In this document: positions 23,296 through 33,519 of the stretch, piece after piece
How positions within the stretch are numbered: position 1 is the first letter of the stretch
Layout of the letters: each line of letters begins with the position of its first letter
From: Taenia hydatigena
Lineage: Eukaryota > Platyhelminthes > Cestoda > Cyclophyllidea > Taeniidae
Direction of reading: 5' to 3'
NCBI GenBank assembly: GCA_036345935.2
Contig: JADWOT020001595.1
Coordinates: 31,001-95,000, forward strand
DNA length: 64,000 bases
Position numbers and translations under genes: made by a program
The notes under the pieces: model-generated
The model's database searches: none
Seen by the model: only the letters and a program-made list of their open reading frames with translations
Told to the model about the DNA's origin: nothing

Positions 23296-24268
23296 AAATC
23301 CATTTATTCCTAAAAAAAATACAGCTCATTATTCTGAAAACATGATACGGAGGCTGAAAATGAGGGGTTTTTTAAATAAATCATACTTGCGTGAACCTAA
23401 AATCTCCCGAATACGCGACCCTTGCTCTTCCGCACTTCAATTGCATGCAAAATTAAGAAACGATACAGAGCGTCCAACTGAGTACTCACCGAATCTTACT
23501 GGAAGCTCTGTCACATGATCACACACAATTTGGCTTGCATCATTTGGGTTACTTAGAGCGGCAGCTCATAAACCTGCTCACCTTCCACTTTTTATAGTTT
23601 TGCAGAACAGTTTTATTATGCTTGTTGTCCAATATTGATGGGGCATGGTTTTGAATACATCAAAATAAAGCCCTTCGAAATACTCAGTACATTAGAGCGT
23701 CTTCTTTGACAAGCGTTTTCTCATTCTTTACGAAAAAGAACTAAGTTTAACCAGGAGCTTATCACTTGGGACATATAATGAGGAAGCAACCTAATCGCGG
23801 TGGATTTTAACCAGAAGCCAGTGTTGCCCAAATTTTGGTCAAACACACGACGACTACTGCTCTGCGTTATAATCACATTTCTAGTTGAGGGTTGATCTAG
23901 GAGGTCCCTCTGTCTGCTTATCATATTTTCTGTAAGCTTTGGCACAGGAGGTCGCACAGCTCGTCTTTCACTTGGCCATAATGCGTGCCTACACATGAAA
24001 GTTGTGCTCAGCACCATTTACAAGCATCGTTCCATGCTTTGCACCTTTAGGAAACGTGCATCAAGGCAGATCAATTGTGCACATAAATGCACGCATAAGT
24101 GAAAGCATGTTTATAGGTGGAGAGATGTGTTAATGCAGAGTTTAGAGCAGCTTATAAATAATGGACTTGTGTGGAGTGCAACGATGCTTGTTATAATGCA
24201 AATGATTTAGCCTTGTGGCACAAGTGATCAACTTCGGCGGATCCCAGCACATGCTTGTTGAGTTTCAG
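23296..24268. other. tRNA 3' flank and spacer
   Basis: No gene supported. The minus-strand ORF at 23721-24017 shows no domain. An A8 run follows the tRNA, and a T6 run lies at about 23366. Confidence 0.45.
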
Positions 24269-24350
24269 TAAACACCGCTTTTGATTGTCTGGGTTGTTCA
24301 GGGCGTTTTGAGAAAGGTAGAACTTGCAAAACGCAGCCCCGAATCTTTCA
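24269..24350 (+). CDS. zinc-finger locus A, finger exon 1 (incomplete ligand set)
   Basis: The acceptor TTGAGTTTCAG ends at 24268. The exon reads FDCLGCSGRFEKGR and onward: C1-x2-C4 of a C2H2 finger, a Phe at position 8, then Gln where the first His (17) should be and His at position 22. The copy-B exon at 48975 has the same phase, the same F-[DE]-C-x2-C-S opening and the opposite defect (His17 present, position 22 Gln). No GT donor follows the expected position, so the 3' end is uncertain. Probably part of a multi-finger nucleic-acid-binding protein, here degenerate. Confidence 0.45.
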
Positions 24351-24415
24351 CTTGACATGCAAATGTTTTAAAATTAACACAATTACTTTCTCTTGAACCT
24401 CGAACATTGCTTAAG

Positions 24416-24496
24416 ATCATAGTGCATGCTATACATGCCACATTCCATTCGTAAAACTTAATTTGCTGCTCTGCCAATTCATCAGAACGCATATCT
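24416..24496 (+). CDS. zinc-finger locus A, finger exon 2
   Basis: The exon runs from a weak acceptor (TTGCTTAAG, 24415) to a perfect donor (ATCT|GTGAGT, exon end 24496). It encodes ACYTCHIPFVKLNLLLCQFI then RTHI: C-x2-C-x12-Q-x4-H with the Cys codon of a following H-x-C split by the intron. Copy B (49143-49229) has the same length of finger, the same donor at the same codon and His where this copy has Gln17. A phase-1 intron of 116 bp follows, against 118 bp in copy B. Confidence 0.55.
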
Positions 24497-24612
24497 GTGA
24501 GTTTGAGTTCATTGACCCCTGATTGAATCCAGTGTGGTCTGCTCCTCAACCATGGCATTCGCGTCTCGTACAATTGTCCCTTAAACACATAACTTATTGT
24601 ACCAAACTGCAG

Positions 24613-24717
24613 TCATGAGGATGGAGAATTTTGAAACGCACATTTACTGCGCAGATTGCTACCCTGAAATTTTGACGCTAGAGGCATTGCAAGAACACGT
24701 GTATTCGTATCACTTCT
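24613..24717 (+). CDS. zinc-finger locus A, finger exon 3 (complete C2H2)
   Basis: A 105-nt exon runs from acceptor ACCAAACTGCAG (24612) to donor TTCT|GTAGGT (24717), phase 1 at both ends. It encodes a complete C2H2 finger: YCADCYPEILTLEALQEHVY then SYHF, with C1, C4, H17 and H22 all present and a Leu at position 14 of the hydrophobic core. The copy-B exon (49348-49452) is also exactly 105 nt with the same TC start, the same phases and CTECHASVPDFDALEEHMRF. One-finger exons with symmetric phase-1 introns allow finger number to change by exon duplication. This is the best-supported protein-coding exon in the window together with its B partner. Confidence 0.68.
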
Positions 24718-24794
24718 GTAGGTATTGCGTCGTTCATCAGGTGTGTTTCAAAATGATTGCTTACTGAAACGCCTTGGCCCCTTCTACCTTGCAG

Positions 24795-24910
24795 AAGCTT
24801 ATCCCGCCTTAGTTGCTTTGAATGCGGGTCAACGCTATCACGTCAACAAGAATTTGTAACCTGCCGTGGTCCTCAAATCAGTTCGTTTTCATTTAATCGT
24901 AACTGATGGC
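24795..24910 (+). pseudogene. zinc-finger locus A, degenerate fourth finger region
   Basis: The acceptor CTTCTACCTTGCAG ends at 24794. One frame after it reads LSCFECGSTLSRQQEFVTC, which has CxxC and a Phe at core position 14 but Cys where His17 is expected, and its phase does not continue from exon 3. Just downstream (24905-24925) the DNA GGCTTAGCAAGTTAAGAGC aligns with TGACTTAGCAAGTTTGGAGC of copy B. There B encodes DLASLEH, whereas here the change creates a TAA. This part of copy A therefore looks decayed. Confidence 0.35.
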
Positions 24911-25168
24911 TTAGCAAGTTAAGAGCAATTGCTGCAGCGATTTGTTAGTGGATTGCAAAACATTTTGGTTGAGCGTTGCTTGATCGACATGAAAAGGCAG
25001 AAATTGTATGGCATTACTTCAAATTTCGTCAGTGGCTTAGGTAGTAATTGACAGCAATGTAGTAACATTGCGTGATCAATAGTCAAACGAGATTATAAAA
25101 GCCACCAGTGTTTGAATGCGGTCCACATCTAAGCGTAATTATAACGCGCTCATTTATTTGTGTTTTAG

Positions 25169-25270
25169 TGCGATTCAGAAAGTTTCCTTGGTGGATTCCA
25201 TCATGCACTCGATGGACTTCTCTCAATTTCTCCTTGTGTATTCACCCGCACTTGTAGCAGAAGACTAAAG
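25169..25270 (+). CDS. zinc-finger locus A, candidate 3' exon
   Basis: A 102-nt, 34-codon exon lies between acceptor TTTGTGTTTTAG (25168) and donor AAAG|GTAAAG. It begins CDSESFLGGFHHALDGLLS and ends with a Cys and Arg-rich stretch. The same acceptor and first codons occur in copy B (GTTTTAG|TGCAATTCA at 49881), where the frame stops after five codons. The shared acceptor supports its reality. No finger motif is visible in it. Confidence 0.4.
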
Positions 25271-25895
25271 GTAAAGTTTTCCTGTCACCAATTTGGAGCC
25301 TCCTAGAAAAATTTTGAGGGAGGATTATTACCCACTTTAAGTGTCCCTATATGACGAACCTATCAGTTCGGCAGGCCAAGGCCAAAGAATGCACTCAACG
25401 CAATTTTTATGAGCAAAGACACCAGTCAACTCAAGGTCAATGCAAAATTGACCATATGAAGCAAAGCAGCACAAGGTAAGATGGCCACCTAAAGTAGGAG
25501 CAATCGAGCTAATTATTTAATAATCAAATTGACTGCTGTGAGTATGAGCACTAAAAAACGCCACATTTGTCCATTCATCGACTTCTTACTTTGCATCATT
25601 ACATGTGTTGAGCATCTTTACAATTCTCTCAAATAGTAATGGGAAACAATATTAAATAAAACACTAACAGTAGATAACGGAGAACGAGAAAAGACACATT
25701 TGCACAGAAATAAATAAGAAATATCCAAAAAAAACAGTTTTGAAGATGATATGACGATCAGTTTAATCTCATGCATTAAGACACGTGGTGACGTTACAGA
25801 GGAGCCTGTAATTTGCAGTCGTATGTGTCTGCAACAATCACACTTGATCCATCACACTTTGCGTAAAAGAGAACCCATTGAAATGCTGGACTCAA

Positions 25896-26501
25896 ATGAG
25901 TGATAACGTCACTTCCAACGCTAAATTCGAAGGCAGGATATTTGTCTTGAATGCATCATGGTCTGACGCGAATGACACTTTTACCTACGAACATCAGAAA
26001 TTCAGTGTGCGTCTCTTTCTCATGCAAAACAACGCGTTGTCTACGCCGAAAGGCGATCATAAATGCTTTTCAAATGTTTTTACGATTGGATCCGTCTTGG
26101 CACTATTTTACACTCAAACGTATCATTCAGCAAGTCGCATTGCAATATCTGCAACTTCTCCGCACGTTATTGACAACTTTAAAAAATCTTTGGCATTTAA
26201 ACATCTTTTGCGTTTTGTGCCCTTCAGAGAACAAATGATTGTGGGGAAGGGAATGATGGTAGTCAGAGTTGCCTTCAGCCCTAAAAATCATTTCTGCCTC
26301 CATTTTCAAATCTGGTCTTTTGTGGAATATGCAAGCACTTTATTAATTGTGTGCTTGTACTCGTTGGAATCCCAGACGCTTTCGGATGCCAGCAGACGCA
26401 GGACTACGTGTGGGCTGCACACAGCGATGATGTCCACGTGTTCCGTGCAGTATCATTTGCATGAGGAGAAGAACGGTGGAGTGCGATACAAAGTTTGCTA
26501 A
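25896..26501 (+). CDS. longest ORF of the window, unknown product
   Basis: The first ATG is at 25896 (the open frame starts at 25878) and the frame runs to TAA at 26499, about 200 codons. That exceeds what I expect by chance at this composition. No domain recognised. There is a mildly hydrophobic stretch before the C-terminal part (QIWSFVEYASTLLIVCLYSL). The C-terminal 45 residues align in the same frame with 28590-28755: YS..(Q/R)TL.D..SRR.TC.L.T.MS..SVQ(Y/H).L..EE. The paralogous DNA there has a good 41-nt intron, and the same 41 nt are read through here, so the true product may be spliced or the gene dead. A second plus frame is open over 25951-26238. Confidence 0.35.
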   Translation: MSDNVTSNAKFEGRIFVLNASWSDANDTFTYEHQKFSVRLFLMQNNALSTPKGDHKCFSNVFTIGSVLALFYTQTYHSASRIAISATSPHVIDNFKKSLAFKHLLRFVPFREQMIVGKGMMVVRVAFSPKNHFCLHFQIWSFVEYASTLLIVCLYSLESQTLSDASRRRTTCGLHTAMMSTCSVQYHLHEEKNGGVRYKVC

Positions 26502-26690
26502 ATATGGAAGCTTGGAAAGAAGGACATTCGTGCTGCTAGGCATAAGAAGCTGGAAACGCTGCCTTAAGAGACGAGAAACCAGGGTAATGTGAGTGCAATT
26601 GCGGTGAGGAGGTAGGCATTAGTAACAAGGAAATGGCGAACAGTGCACGATCGGCTTACGCCATCTTGACGGAACCACCATTCACCTTAA
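26345..26690 (+). repeat. repeat R2, copy a
   Basis: Collinear with 28575-28935. Shared blocks include the CTCGTT.GGATCC..ACG.TTT region, CGCAG.(A)CTACGTGT, CGTGCAG..AT.T, GAGGAGAAGAACGG-type sequence, TGAGGAGG and GCATTAGT. Conservation covers both the coding-like frame and the untranslated part beyond its stop, as expected from segmental duplication. Confidence 0.6.
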
Positions 26691-27332
26691 TTGGACACCA
26701 ACCTTGTCCCTTCTACGATGCCCCTAAGTTTGAAGATGGTCAGACACTTCAAACATGATCTGGTTGCACAAACGGACCAACAAGTGCTTATTTTTGGCTA
26801 AAAACAATAAAAAGTGTTGTTTCTTTACTTGTACGCTGGTGCAAAGAACTGCATTTGCGTGTAAGATAAAGTTTGGTACAGAAAATGGAACGCTGTCCGT
26901 CAGGCTCACTTCATTTGAAACGGACAACGCTATAATGGGTGCACTGCTTTTGAGCGAGTCCACTAACAAACAATTTGAGAGGCCTGCAGAGCACCACCTC
27001 AAGCATGGCTCTATGTATTTGAGAGTTATCTGGCGCTCACATATCAGCCCGCAGCGGAGGAAATGAGCCTGTTTAGGAAGGGCTGTTGGACAATTATGGC
27101 AAAAATGATAGAAAACTCTCTGAGAGGACAAAGTTCTATGCCGTCAAAAGGATACGCCTTGTATTTTAGCAGTTTCCTGAGCGATATGGTCCTATGAGCA
27201 ATAAATAATAGCAGCGTTTTTGAGCAAGCATTTTGGTGGTTTTGATCAACCCTACTCTACTTGGAGCATTTTGAAGAAGCCTACACCATAGCGCTTGCAC
27301 ATCTGCTACCCATACCCAAATGATTCTCGGGC
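26691..27332. other. spacer between R2a and the integrase relic
   Basis: Overlapping ORFs occur on both strands (26755-27066 plus, 26724-27131 minus) with no motif. The part just before 27333 may be further decayed pol sequence, since it directly precedes an integrase reading frame, but no zinc-knuckle (HHCC) residues could be confirmed. Confidence 0.35.
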
Positions 27333-27614
27333 GAAAGAGCGGACACCGACATCCCAAGCCCACTACCACCCACCAAGAGAGAAATCCGATACGTTCTGCC
27401 CATCACTGAACAGCTTACGAAGGTAGCAAACACGGTGCTCATGAAAACAAAAGGTGTCGGGACAGTCACTCGAAATTTCTTTGGTCAGTGTATCTGTCGA
27501 TATGGAGTGTCTGAATCGATTCACTGCTCTCAATGTCTTAAGATGGGAAGCCAGCGTTTTACGAATCTGAAACACACTGCAAAGTTACCGACCTGTCTCC
27601 AGAAAGAGCACTGA
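27333..27614 (+). mobile_element. Ty3/gypsy-type integrase core relic
   Basis: A 93-codon frame ends in TGA at 27612. It carries, in order, the integrase landmarks DIPSPLPPTKREIRYVLPIT (family: D-I-x-G-P-L-P...R-Y-x-L-x-x-x-D) and, about 50 residues on, RYGVSESIH (family: RYGVPxxIHSDQG). The first catalytic Asp is Glu (ITEQLTK). The second, in the SDQG motif, is lost (the residues there are CSQC). The region after it no longer resembles the third catalytic Glu helix. It is therefore an inactive fragment. No reverse transcriptase, LTR or primer-binding site was found around it. It lies inside the R2/R3 repeat array, so that array may partly be retrotransposon-derived. Confidence 0.7.
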
Positions 27615-27659
27615 AAGTGTGTAGATTTATTAATGCGTCGGATGTGGTGAATCTCTGTC

Positions 27660-27780
27660 TGAATATTTCAGGATGCAGAATATGCATCCAACCGAATAAA
27701 ACTCAATGAGTGGATTCCGCGAGCGAGCCTGTTGTAAAGATGGTTACGCGACAACCGACCCTAATTCACGAATCGACTTT
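27660..27780 (+). repeat. repeat R3 terminal block, copy c
   Basis: It aligns with the end of R3b (30190-30300): ATGCATCCAA.C...GAGTGGA.TCCGCGAG and then TGTTGTAAAGAT.GTTAC.CGAC. The words GCGAAACC...CCTATATAAT follow at 28010-28050 here and GCGAAACCCTATATAAT at 30800-30816 after R3b, so the similarity extends beyond the block. It follows the integrase relic by 50 bp. Confidence 0.55.
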
Positions 27781-28574
27781 TGAGATAATCGACTGTTTTA
27801 GTGCCACAATTCTGATTTATACAAAAGGTGGTTGACGAAAATCCGCTTTATTACACTGTGAGTTGTGAGCTAATGTACGAGATCTTTCCTTGCGTTTCCC
27901 TTTAGGGGCCATAGCAAGGACAAGCGTTGTATCTTGTTGCCTTCGATTTCAATGCTAACACACCTAATCGCACTTTGCCTTACTTAAGTTCTTTCTCATT
28001 CTAAGGGCTGCGAAACCGAATCCGATAGACAACCCTATATAATTTTGAAATGTTTTATGATCGGATGCTTCCTGGCAACATTTTTGTTAGAATAAATCAT
28101 TTACCAAACCGAGTTCGAAACCCTTAATGTTGGCCGCACGCTATTGATCGTTTACTAAACCTTCTGCACTTAATGACCCTGTATACATAACATTCCCTTG
28201 GAGAATGACAAGAGTATGTGCAAGCTAGTGGTCCTTCGCAGAGGTGCCTCTAACCACATACATCGTTTCTCTCTCCCTGTCTTAGTCCAGTTCTTTATCG
28301 AAATTCGCAATTTTTCCCATAAATTTTGGATTCTGCGATTTTTATGTGGGATTTGCTTTTACAACCATCTTTTAACCTTTTGTAGATCCGTAACCCTATC
28401 TTGGCACTCCTTAATTGGCTCTTGAGAAATCGTCACATACTCTGGGTGTTATATCGACACTCGAGCGTCTTAGTCATAAGACACCACAAATACGCCTAGG
28501 AGAACAAACCTAGTCATTGTAACATCCTAGGTGGTGAGTCCACCCACCATTAGGCTAATTGGTGCACGTAATGC

Positions 28575-28935
28575 TCTACTTTGTTCTACCGTACTCGTTT
28601 AGGATCCGAACGTCTTTAGACGTGGGCAGCCGCAGAGCTACGTGTAAGCAACTAATAACGGGAATGTCCTTATTTTCTGTGCAGCACTATTTAAATGGAG
28701 AGGAAGACAAAGGATTGCAAAGGTGTAAAGAAGCATCAAATGCTAAGCCTTAAATAGTAGGACTTTTGCGATGCTGGGCAAGGGAGGCTGAAATCGTTGC
28801 CATAGGAAGACGATAAGGCAAAAAAATGTGGATACGACTGCAGTGAGGAGGCACGCATCAGTGCAAAGGCAATAAAGTGAAGTGTGTAATTGGCTCATGT
28901 CATGTCGATGGGACCGCCTGTCGCCCAAGCTGTAT
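28575..28935 (+). repeat. repeat R2, copy b, with a candidate 41-nt intron
   Basis: Diverged copy of 26345-26690. It contains a textbook small intron at 28644-28684: donor CGT|GTAAGC, branch-like ACTAATAAC, pyrimidine run and TTTTCTGTGCAG acceptor, 41 nt. The frame on both sides (SRRATC..., then HYLNGEEDKGLQRCKEAS) matches the R2a frame at protein level. Copy a has the same 41 nt, but its donor reads GTGGGC. The product is unknown. Confidence 0.5.
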
Positions 28936-29667
28936 ACTGAACTTGTCGTTTTTTGACAGTGAGAGTTCATGGAACAAATATGTTAACAAACACTTACTTG
29001 GTCTAAAACTATAAAGCAGATTGGTTGTTTAAATGCATGCTAGGGCGAGTAACTGCCAAAACATGACTTTACAATCCAGTAGAGGAAAGGGAATGCCCTT
29101 GTCAATGCGGACGCGCTGTTTTGCGGACCCACCCAAGTTAAAACGAATGTTATAGTGGTTACGACACATTTGCACTTGTTATTCCCTCATGAAGTTGTGC
29201 TGCTTCGCGAATGAACTAAATATATGAAATGCAGATTACGTGTTCTTTTCTAATCGTGAATTTCATCTGTGATGCGAGCTGAACAAGTATGATGCAGAGG
29301 AATCGATAGAGTAGGCCAAAGCTGAGACCAAATTTTACAGGAAAGGGGGCTGATAGGTGACATTCTGCCACGCGATCACTGACAAAGAAAACTTAACCTT
29401 AAGATTACTTCCAAAGTGCAATCTTTGAACGGTACATAATTCTCTCCTCAATTTTGGCTGTGATGGAATGTAAAATTCTGCTGAAAATGTCTACGTTATC
29501 AGGACTGCGCATGGCCTAGAATGCATCAGCCTACATGGAACGATCCAACTAGTAAAGACTGCCACCTTTGCTGCTAAAATAATGAACAAATATTCCTGGT
29601 TTCTTTTAGGGTTTTAGATAATGAGGAGAAGCGAATAATGGTGGGCCTACCAAAATTAAATTGCTTG
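28936..29667. other. spacer inside the repeat array
   Basis: No exon supported. The last 100 bp shares words with the sequence preceding R3a. Confidence 0.4.
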
Positions 29668-30300
29668 CTAAAATTGCTACGCAGGGAGATAGAAAAGGTG
29701 GATTTAAGATGGTTCTTATGCATCATATTCTCTGTAAGCGCGCAGCATTGATTTATAAGTCTCCAACATCACAGTGGGCGTCTCTTCCTTTTTTTCCTTC
29801 CTTGTCTTTGCCTTTTTCCCAAGCCTGTCTCTTTCTTTTGTTATTATCCAAGCTCACTCTTGACCGAAACGCATATTTCGCTTCTCGGTCTTTGATGGCA
29901 GCAGGTTTGCTAGTCATAAGAACGGGACATTGCAATGACTAGCTGCCTGCAGCTTGTCATTCAACTCCTCCAGTACGCATTCTTAGCATTATTAAGAGCT
30001 AATCATTGTGTTAAATCTCTAGTTCTTCCGCTTTTTTAGACATCTCCGAAGTAAAAACATCGAAAACACTCAGGAACATGAAAAAAGTAGTGCTTTAAAT
30101 CCTGTCTTCCTTGCAAAAATGCTGGGTAGTGATGTAAAACAAAAATACTTAGTAATCACTGCTCCACAATACTTGAGACGAAGTGTGTTTGCATAAATGC
30201 ATGCAAAACAGAAAATAGATCTCGCTCGAGGTGGATCTGATGAGTTGACTTTTGCAATTCACCGGGTGTTGTAAAGATAGTAACTCGACTACTGGTCGCA
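29668..30300 (+). repeat. repeat R3, copy b
   Basis: Partner of 22550-23160 (see there), most complete at its 3' end, where ATAAATGCATGCAAAAC, TCGAGGTGGATCTGATGAGT and GGGTGTTGTAAAGATAGT are clear. A candidate donor TCTCT|GTAAGC lies near 29735. A plus-strand ORF over 29661-29942 is not conserved in copy a, so the element is probably not coding in its present form. Confidence 0.6.
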
Positions 30301-33300
30301 AATGTGCATGTTCTTAAACCGGTTAGCATAAATGGCTACTTTATAATTTTTTGGCACTCTCCATACTGCTGCTATTTCTCAGATGTCTGCAGTAAGTGGT
30401 TAAGGCCTCCCCATCTTCTAGGCTTACGACTGAACAGATCACACGATTATCGTTCAGCAATGATAATGGAATGGGCCTTTATAATCAACACTTAGCGACC
30501 AACTGTTGAGGTTACTTAGCAATATCTGACCATAATTCTAAACATTAAAACTATCTCTCAGAATGGAGTAACAGAAAGGCTTTTCTCTATGATCAAATGT
30601 GCGTACACCCTTAAATGTGTGAGGGGTACTTTCAAGTCCCCTCTACAGATGACTTCATGCAAAAGATCTTTTCTGATGGAAAGTACTGAGCAATGGCTAT
30701 AATAAAAGCTCAAGATCAAGTTTCATTGGGTTGTGTTTTGAACGCGTCAATTCGGTCTTCTCTTCGCTGTCATCTGTTTGGCGCTAAGTGGTCGGATTGC
30801 GAAACCCTATATAATGTTATCTGTAGGTAAGACATTGTTGAGTTGATACCACAGGTGTTAGACAAGCTGCACTAGCATGCCAGCGGAATGCAAGACCATC
30901 CCTCAAATCGCTAACTAATTAGAAACGGTAGAAAAGAATTACCAGACGAGGACCTGCGGTGACCCACACGGCAAGATATGCAAAAGAATTAAGTGCTGAC
31001 ATCGAGAATCAGTTAGGCGGTTTCCGTAGTGAAAGGTTGAGTCAGGGCTGTTCTTTTAAAAATGTATAGTTTAATTTTTCTGAGCTGAAAGTGGTTCCTG
31101 TTGGTCCAATAAATAAGCAGCTAGTCTTCAAAGCCGGAATTTTCGTGCTTGTTTTCCGTCCGGGATGTGTACATGTCGACGCAGTCGTTGGCAATATTTT
31201 AGAGGTCAGCATCGAGTCGTCTTTCATTCCCTAAATGTATGCTACAGCCTAGTCATTGGGAGGCAGTGATGCTATTTGCTTAAGTTGAAATTAATGTTGC
31301 ATGAGAAATGGCAGCATATTTATGCTTTTTGCATGGAAACACTGCGAAAATGGATATGCATCTGCCGCTTGGATTTACTAACGACCGCAAGCTTCTATGA
31401 CCAAACTCAGGTAAAATTTGACACTGGTCAAAAACACTAAAATTAATGTGGCAAAAGATGGTGTAAGGGGAAACTCTATGCACCGATGCGGCTCCATGAG
31501 ACTCCGTCACACTGTTGGATTCGCAGATTGCAGAGGACGGGATCGGAGCAAACCACGGTGTTTTGTTAAATAGAGAGAAGCAAGGTGCATCACACAATGG
31601 AAATGGCTTCAGAAAAGTAGGGAACTAACTCAACATCGTTATAGTTTTCTTTCTTTTAGCTTCCTTTATTTTGAGGCGCATGGATTTTAGTTAGAAGGAT
31701 TAAACATCAGAACTGGCTTCTTTGTCTGGTAGTCTAAAATGTGCTCTTCAAATGCATTTATTGAGGTTGGTTTCGACGCCAAGATGACAAAAGTGCATGG
31801 GTTTGGTTTAAAAAGTCCACATTCTTCCAGAATTGGGTGTACGTTCTTCAGAGGATGCTGATCGCCAGATTCTTGCTAACTCTATCTTGTGCAGTGCAGA
31901 CGCTTAGCTCTAGTTATTAGTGTCGAAAATTTGCTAAAAAACACAACAGCATAGATAGTTCGAAGACTACAGTAGCATTGGAGAAACATTGACTGGGTGC
32001 TGCGTTTTTGCTTTTTGGTGACAAAGGCAAGAATCGTGCCAAGCTTATGCACTATTGAGAGGGGCCTGGATTGTGGACTGAAGTGCTGCAGTGATGATGA
32101 TGTGCCATAAAATGGACTTGGCGCTTTCTCGATTTTGCAAAGCGTCTCGGCAAAGGTTCCTACACAGTTGCCTATTTAGTTGGCTAATGATTGATAACCG
32201 ACTTGGTCTTATTAGTCGTTTGGCATTTCTGTGTGTATCTAGAGGTTCAGTAAGCAGGCATTTCTGGTCCTCCTGTGGTCCAATTTTGCCTCTGTGTCTC
32301 AGATGTCATCGCTTTGTTGCTCATTAAATAACTGTTAAGGCTTTGTATTTGAGGCCATTTGCACTGAGCCATTTGGGTGTGAGGTGAAAGATGCTCTTTG
32401 CCATTGCGTTTCAAGGGAGAAGACCCGCCTGCCCTCTAGTGCTAAGTGGGTTATTTTAACATGCAGTGAACGTCACTCTTCCAAACGCGCCTCAAAGTGA
32501 TTGATGGGACAGGCATTCTTCACGAGTGATTGAACCTCTTAATACCAAACAAGATAAAATGCAAATGCAATGGAGTTATGCAGCTTAATCTTGTCTTTTC
32601 TTTGCCCCTTTTGTCTTGCTATTGCTATTGGTACCAAAAGAGTAACGCCGTCTAATCTGGCTTCCGGTTCACGCAGCGGCTTTTGGTGCGGGCAAAAATT
32701 GTCATTTCTGGAATAAGAAGTCTGGGAAACATTCTTGGTGCTTAGAGCTGCCTGTCTCGATGCTTCTCTGAAGTTCTCTTTGGAGCCAACAGTGTTATAG
32801 AATGTGCTGCATATACCATTTTTGAGAGATCCGTTCTAAGTCAATGTCTGGTCATTGGTTCGACCATCCCAGCTTAACTTCTTTAACACCAACGAATTTT
32901 TTCCAGCAGCTAACTAGAGTTTCAACTTACTTGTTATGTTCTATTAGAGTAAACGTATCCAAGAAAATATTCTTTAGTTGATAGAAAACCGAGAGCTAAA
33001 CCACCAAGTCCAGCTAAGCATTTATCTATTAATTCATGCATTCCCATTTTCTCGCCTATTCATCGGCCTGTTTACTTATATAAGACAGAGAGAGTTGCTG
33101 GGCGATTCCAAGCATATGTGAAATTTGTAAAATGATTAAAGAAGGTGTGGCTGGTGATGTTTACCGTTGAAGCAGGTGTATTTTCAACATTACATCAACC
33201 AGCCTCAAGGACAACCACGTCGGAGACGCGAAGGGATATCCACTGCTGGGGGATCATGAGACGACAGTGACGAAATGCGCGGCGGAATATGAGAAACTCG

Positions 33301-33519
33301 TGTCTTTTAGCGCAGCACTGTAGGCTACGCGCTTTGAGGTTTCGGTGTAGCTAGAGACACCCCATCGCAAGCACGCTGTTTCAGCTGAAGCAACTCCGAA
33401 ATGAAGTGAAGTCTTAAATGGACGCATGTTGGGCCCAAGGAGTTGGAGACAAGGATGACTGAGTTGCAGGAACAGACCGCCGTCCTTTATTAGGCTACTT
33501 CCCTATCCATCCATTCCGC
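30301..33519. other. gene-poor stretch
   Basis: No supported gene. Short ORFs at 30304-30495 and 32091-32327 (plus) and 31280-31597 (minus, Ser/Pro/His-rich) have no motif or paralog. The 33.15-33.45 kb part is more GC-rich without an ORF and may be an old mobile-element remnant. Confidence 0.45.

Noticed and set aside
23157..23345. Plus-strand ORF containing VLVAQWIRRRFSEPKIAGSS
   Set aside because: It is the translation of the tRNA-Arg gene itself, a well-known artefact.
24298..24588. 96-codon minus-strand ORF
   Set aside because: Antisense to zinc-finger locus A exons 1 and 2, whose paralogy and splice sites support the plus strand.
26127..26309. Minus-strand FKCQRFFKVVNNVRRSCRYC resembling a nuclear-receptor DNA-binding domain
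   Set aside because: The Cys spacing does not fit the family, it is antisense to the longest ORF, and a stop follows directly.
27166..27575. Overlapping minus-strand ORFs
   Set aside because: Antisense to the integrase relic.
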